NCBI GenBank assembly: GCA_034433995.1
Contig: DAOTZU010000252.1
Span: 1 to 16,274, forward strand
DNA: 16,274 nt
Reading direction: 5' to 3'
Origin: DAOTZU01 sp034433995
Lineage (GTDB): Bacteria > Chloroflexota > Anaerolineae > UBA1429
The position numbers and the translations under genes were made by a program. This document shows, piece by piece, positions 15,202 to 16,274 of the stretch. The notes beneath the pieces are model-generated. The model did no database searches. It had not been told where the DNA came from and saw nothing but the letters and a program-made list of their open reading frames with translations. Numbering within the stretch: the stretch's first letter is position 1; every line of letters begins with the position of its first letter.

Positions 15202-15306
15202 GCTCCTCCTACAGAGATGGTTAAGAGACAGGGACTCGTCGTTGCTCGGGCTTGCCAAGGGGGCGGCCAACCCCGCGCTCGTCATAGAGCCATGAAGCGC
15301 CATTGC
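15202..15306 (-). promoter_or_regulatory. Structured leader upstream of the polar amino-acid binding protein gene
   Basis: On the transcribed strand this stretch contains GCAATGGCGC (15306-15297), GGGGTTGGCCGCCCC (15274-15260) and CTCTGTAGGAGGAGC (15216-15202). These blocks occur in the same order, with similar spacing, before livK. A stem is possible between 15275-15279 and 15296-15300, continuing as 15282-15285 with 15292-15295. The call as a regulatory leader is inference. Confidence 0.45.
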
Positions 15307-15336
15307 TTCTTGGGAAAAGATCGGCTGGGAATGCCT

Positions 15337-15368
15337 CCTTTAGTGAGTCTAAAGGTTGCACAATTATA
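15337..15368 (-). promoter_or_regulatory. Extended -10 promoter of the transporter operon with a stem-loop at the start site
   Basis: On the minus strand, TATAAT (15368-15363) is preceded by TGTGG, giving a TGn extended -10 element; no good -35 box is seen 16-18 bases upstream. Transcription would begin near 15356, which gives a leader of about 160 bases. CCTTTAG (15355-15349) pairs with CTAAAGG (15343-15337) around a five-base loop right at the predicted start. This could be an operator for a dimeric regulator or a 5'-end hairpin. Confidence 0.6.
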
Positions 15369-15499
15369 CCACAAATTCACGCAAGAAGAAAAGCAAGATG
15401 GCGCATTTTTTGAAGTCTCCCGCCTTGTTCCTCTCGCCAAGGGTTTTCCCAAATCCTGCCGGCCGGTCATTTGGGTGAAAGGCCACTTTTCACAAGAAT

Positions 15500-15557
15500 A
15501 AACAAAATATCCCAAAAACAAAAAATAGTTGACACGGTGCAACTTTTATGCTATACT
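15500..15557 (+). promoter_or_regulatory. Strong sigma-70 promoter with AT-rich upstream element
   Basis: TTGACA (15529-15534) and TATACT (15552-15557) are separated by exactly 17 bases, with TGC forming an extended -10. The preceding 30 or so bases are A-rich, resembling an UP element, in sharp contrast to the GC-rich surroundings. It points to the FtsK-like gene that starts about 55 bases further on. The 15197-15617 gap otherwise holds only the features of the divergent operon. Confidence 0.85.
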
Positions 15558-15561
15558 GGGC

Positions 15562-15577
15562 TAGAACTAATGTTCTA
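15562..15577. promoter_or_regulatory. LexA-type SOS box over the start site
   Basis: TAGAAC (15562-15567), TAAT, GTTCTA (15572-15577) are perfect six-base arms. The core is GAAC-N4-GTTC, the operator consensus recognised by LexA in Firmicutes and Actinobacteria. It begins four bases after the -10 element and so covers the predicted transcription start, an ideal position for repression. Confidence 0.72.
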
Positions 15578-15617
15578 ACTCTCCTTGCGCCGAGCAATGT
15601 GCAGAAGGGGCAGGAAT

Positions 15618-16274
15618 ATGATGTGGAAGGGAATGTTGGATCGCAAGCAAAAAGGCACCCACTATGCCGACCGCATGCATCGCATCTTGGGGGTGTGCAA
15701 CGATTGTGGCCTATTGTGGCATGAGGAGCGGGTCACCTATCGCAACGGGGCCACCGAGATCAAGCGGGTGGAGGATATCGAGCCGGCGGGCAGCGTCTTG
15801 GTCACGCCGCAGTACGAAAAATACGGCTTGCGGGTGAGCCCGCGCCTGTTGCCCCGCCTCAAAACCATGGGGCCGCAATTCGCCTATGCCCTGAACGTGC
15901 CCTCGGCCTCGGTGGAGGTGGATGGCAACATCGTCTATGTGCGGGTGCCGCGCCCCAGGGATAAAAAGGGTGTGCCCATCCTCTTTGAACACGCCTGGGC
16001 CATCGCGCCGGATATCCCACGGGGCAGCGTCCTTTTGGGCGTGGATGAGGACCAGCAACAACTGGTGCTGGACTTGACCTCCCCCACCAACGTCCACGCG
16101 GCGGTGATCGGCATGACAGGCAGCGGCAAATCCTCGCTGATGCGCACCATGATCCTCTCTGCCCAGATGATCGGCGGGACCAAGATTGCCCTGTTCGACC
16201 CGAGCAACGGCTTCTACCCCCTCTCCGGCCATCCCTCGGTGTGGCGCGGGGGGCTCTTTCGCACGGCGGACGAG
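15618..16274 (+). CDS. FtsK/SpoIIIE-type DNA translocase ATPase (partial, runs off the window)
   Basis: An open frame of 219 codons with no stop before the window edge. Residues about 60-150 resemble the FtsK beta domain: VLVTPQYEKYGLRVSP, then FAYALNVPSASVEV, then VYVRVPRP, then VLLGVDEDQQQLVLDL. Walker A is GMTGSGKSS (165-173), followed by MRTMILSAQM and KIALFDPSNGF, where FtsK has the first strand and loop after the P-loop. Unlike chromosomal FtsK there are no N-terminal membrane segments: only about 58 residues precede this domain, with a basic start and one CxxC pair (C27, C30). The ATG at 15618 has AAGGGG seven bases before it; a second ATG follows directly. Control by the SOS box upstream is likely. 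It could be a damage-induced chromosome translocase, a HerA-like repair ATPase or a coupling protein of a mobile element; the missing C-terminus would decide. Confidence 0.78.
   Translation, partial: MMWKGMLDRKQKGTHYADRMHRILGVCNDCGLLWHEERVTYRNGATEIKRVEDIEPAGSVLVTPQYEKYGLRVSPRLLPRLKTMGPQFAYALNVPSASVEVDGNIVYVRVPRPRDKKGVPILFEHAWAIAPDIPRGSVLLGVDEDQQQLVLDLTSPTNVHAAVIGMTGSGKSSLMRTMILSAQMIGGTKIALFDPSNGFYPLSGHPSVWRGGLFRTADE

Noticed and set aside
15282..15542. An 86-codon minus-strand open frame between the divergent genes
   Set aside because: It overlaps the promoter and leader elements of both neighbours, lacks a good ribosome binding site and has an irregular, non-family-like sequence.
15711..16232. 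A 173-codon minus-strand open frame opposite the FtsK-like gene
   Set aside because: The plus strand carries a Walker A motif and FtsK-like strands, and the minus product looks like an antisense shadow.
1..16274. CRISPR arrays, tRNA or rRNA genes, insertion sequences
   Set aside because: I saw no regularly spaced repeats, no tRNA-like cloverleaf and no transposase-like frame; the longest repeated segment noticed is the 15-base leader and ribosome-binding match.

Overview
This is a GC-rich bacterial window that ends inside a gene on the right and begins in the last codons of another on the left. The gene set is a ferredoxin-dependent 2-oxoacid oxidoreductase, ferritin-like rubrerythrin-type proteins, two amino-acid ABC transporters with lipoprotein binding proteins, a GAAC-N4-GTTC SOS box and very strong GGAGG ribosome binding sites. 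It suggests an anaerobic or oxygen-sensitive bacterium with lipobox-anchored binding proteins. A Chloroflexota (Anaerolineae-like) or Firmicutes-related origin is plausible, but this is inference and nothing in the sequence proves the phylum.

Left module, plus strand (about 1-5422). After the tail of an unknown gene and a long stem-loop come korA (gamma-alpha fusion) and korB, a two-subunit 2-oxoacid:ferredoxin oxidoreductase. They are followed with short gaps by a glutaredoxin-PDZ fusion, two tandem rubrerythrin-type diiron proteins without rubredoxin domains, a DUF554 membrane protein (TTG start) and a 65-residue 'half-ferritin' (GTG start). The likely theme is central carbon oxidation by an oxygen-sensitive Fe-S enzyme, with redox and peroxide protection encoded beside it. 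A 13-bp stem-loop separates this module from the converging right module.

Middle module, minus strand (about 15368 down to 5458). It reads from an extended -10 promoter near 15365: polar amino-acid binding lipoprotein, livK, livH, livM, livG, livF, a 478-aa GlnP-type permease with a long extra membrane domain, glnQ, a histidine phosphatase and a poly-gamma-glutamate hydrolase-family protein. A complete branched-chain type (HAAT) transporter therefore sits inside a polar amino-acid (PAAT) transporter operon. The leaders of the two binding-protein genes share colinear sequence blocks. The poly-gamma-glutamate hydrolase homologue appears to have lost two catalytic-site residues.

Right module, plus strand (about 15500-16274, incomplete). 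An AT-rich upstream stretch leads to a near-consensus sigma-70 promoter (TTGACA-17-TATACT with TG extension). A Gram-positive-type LexA/SOS box lies over the predicted start of transcription. It drives an FtsK/SpoIIIE-type ATPase with no N-terminal membrane segments, cut off by the window edge. This damage-inducible DNA-pumping gene is the most interesting lead, and its continuation beyond 16274 is what would decide its identity.
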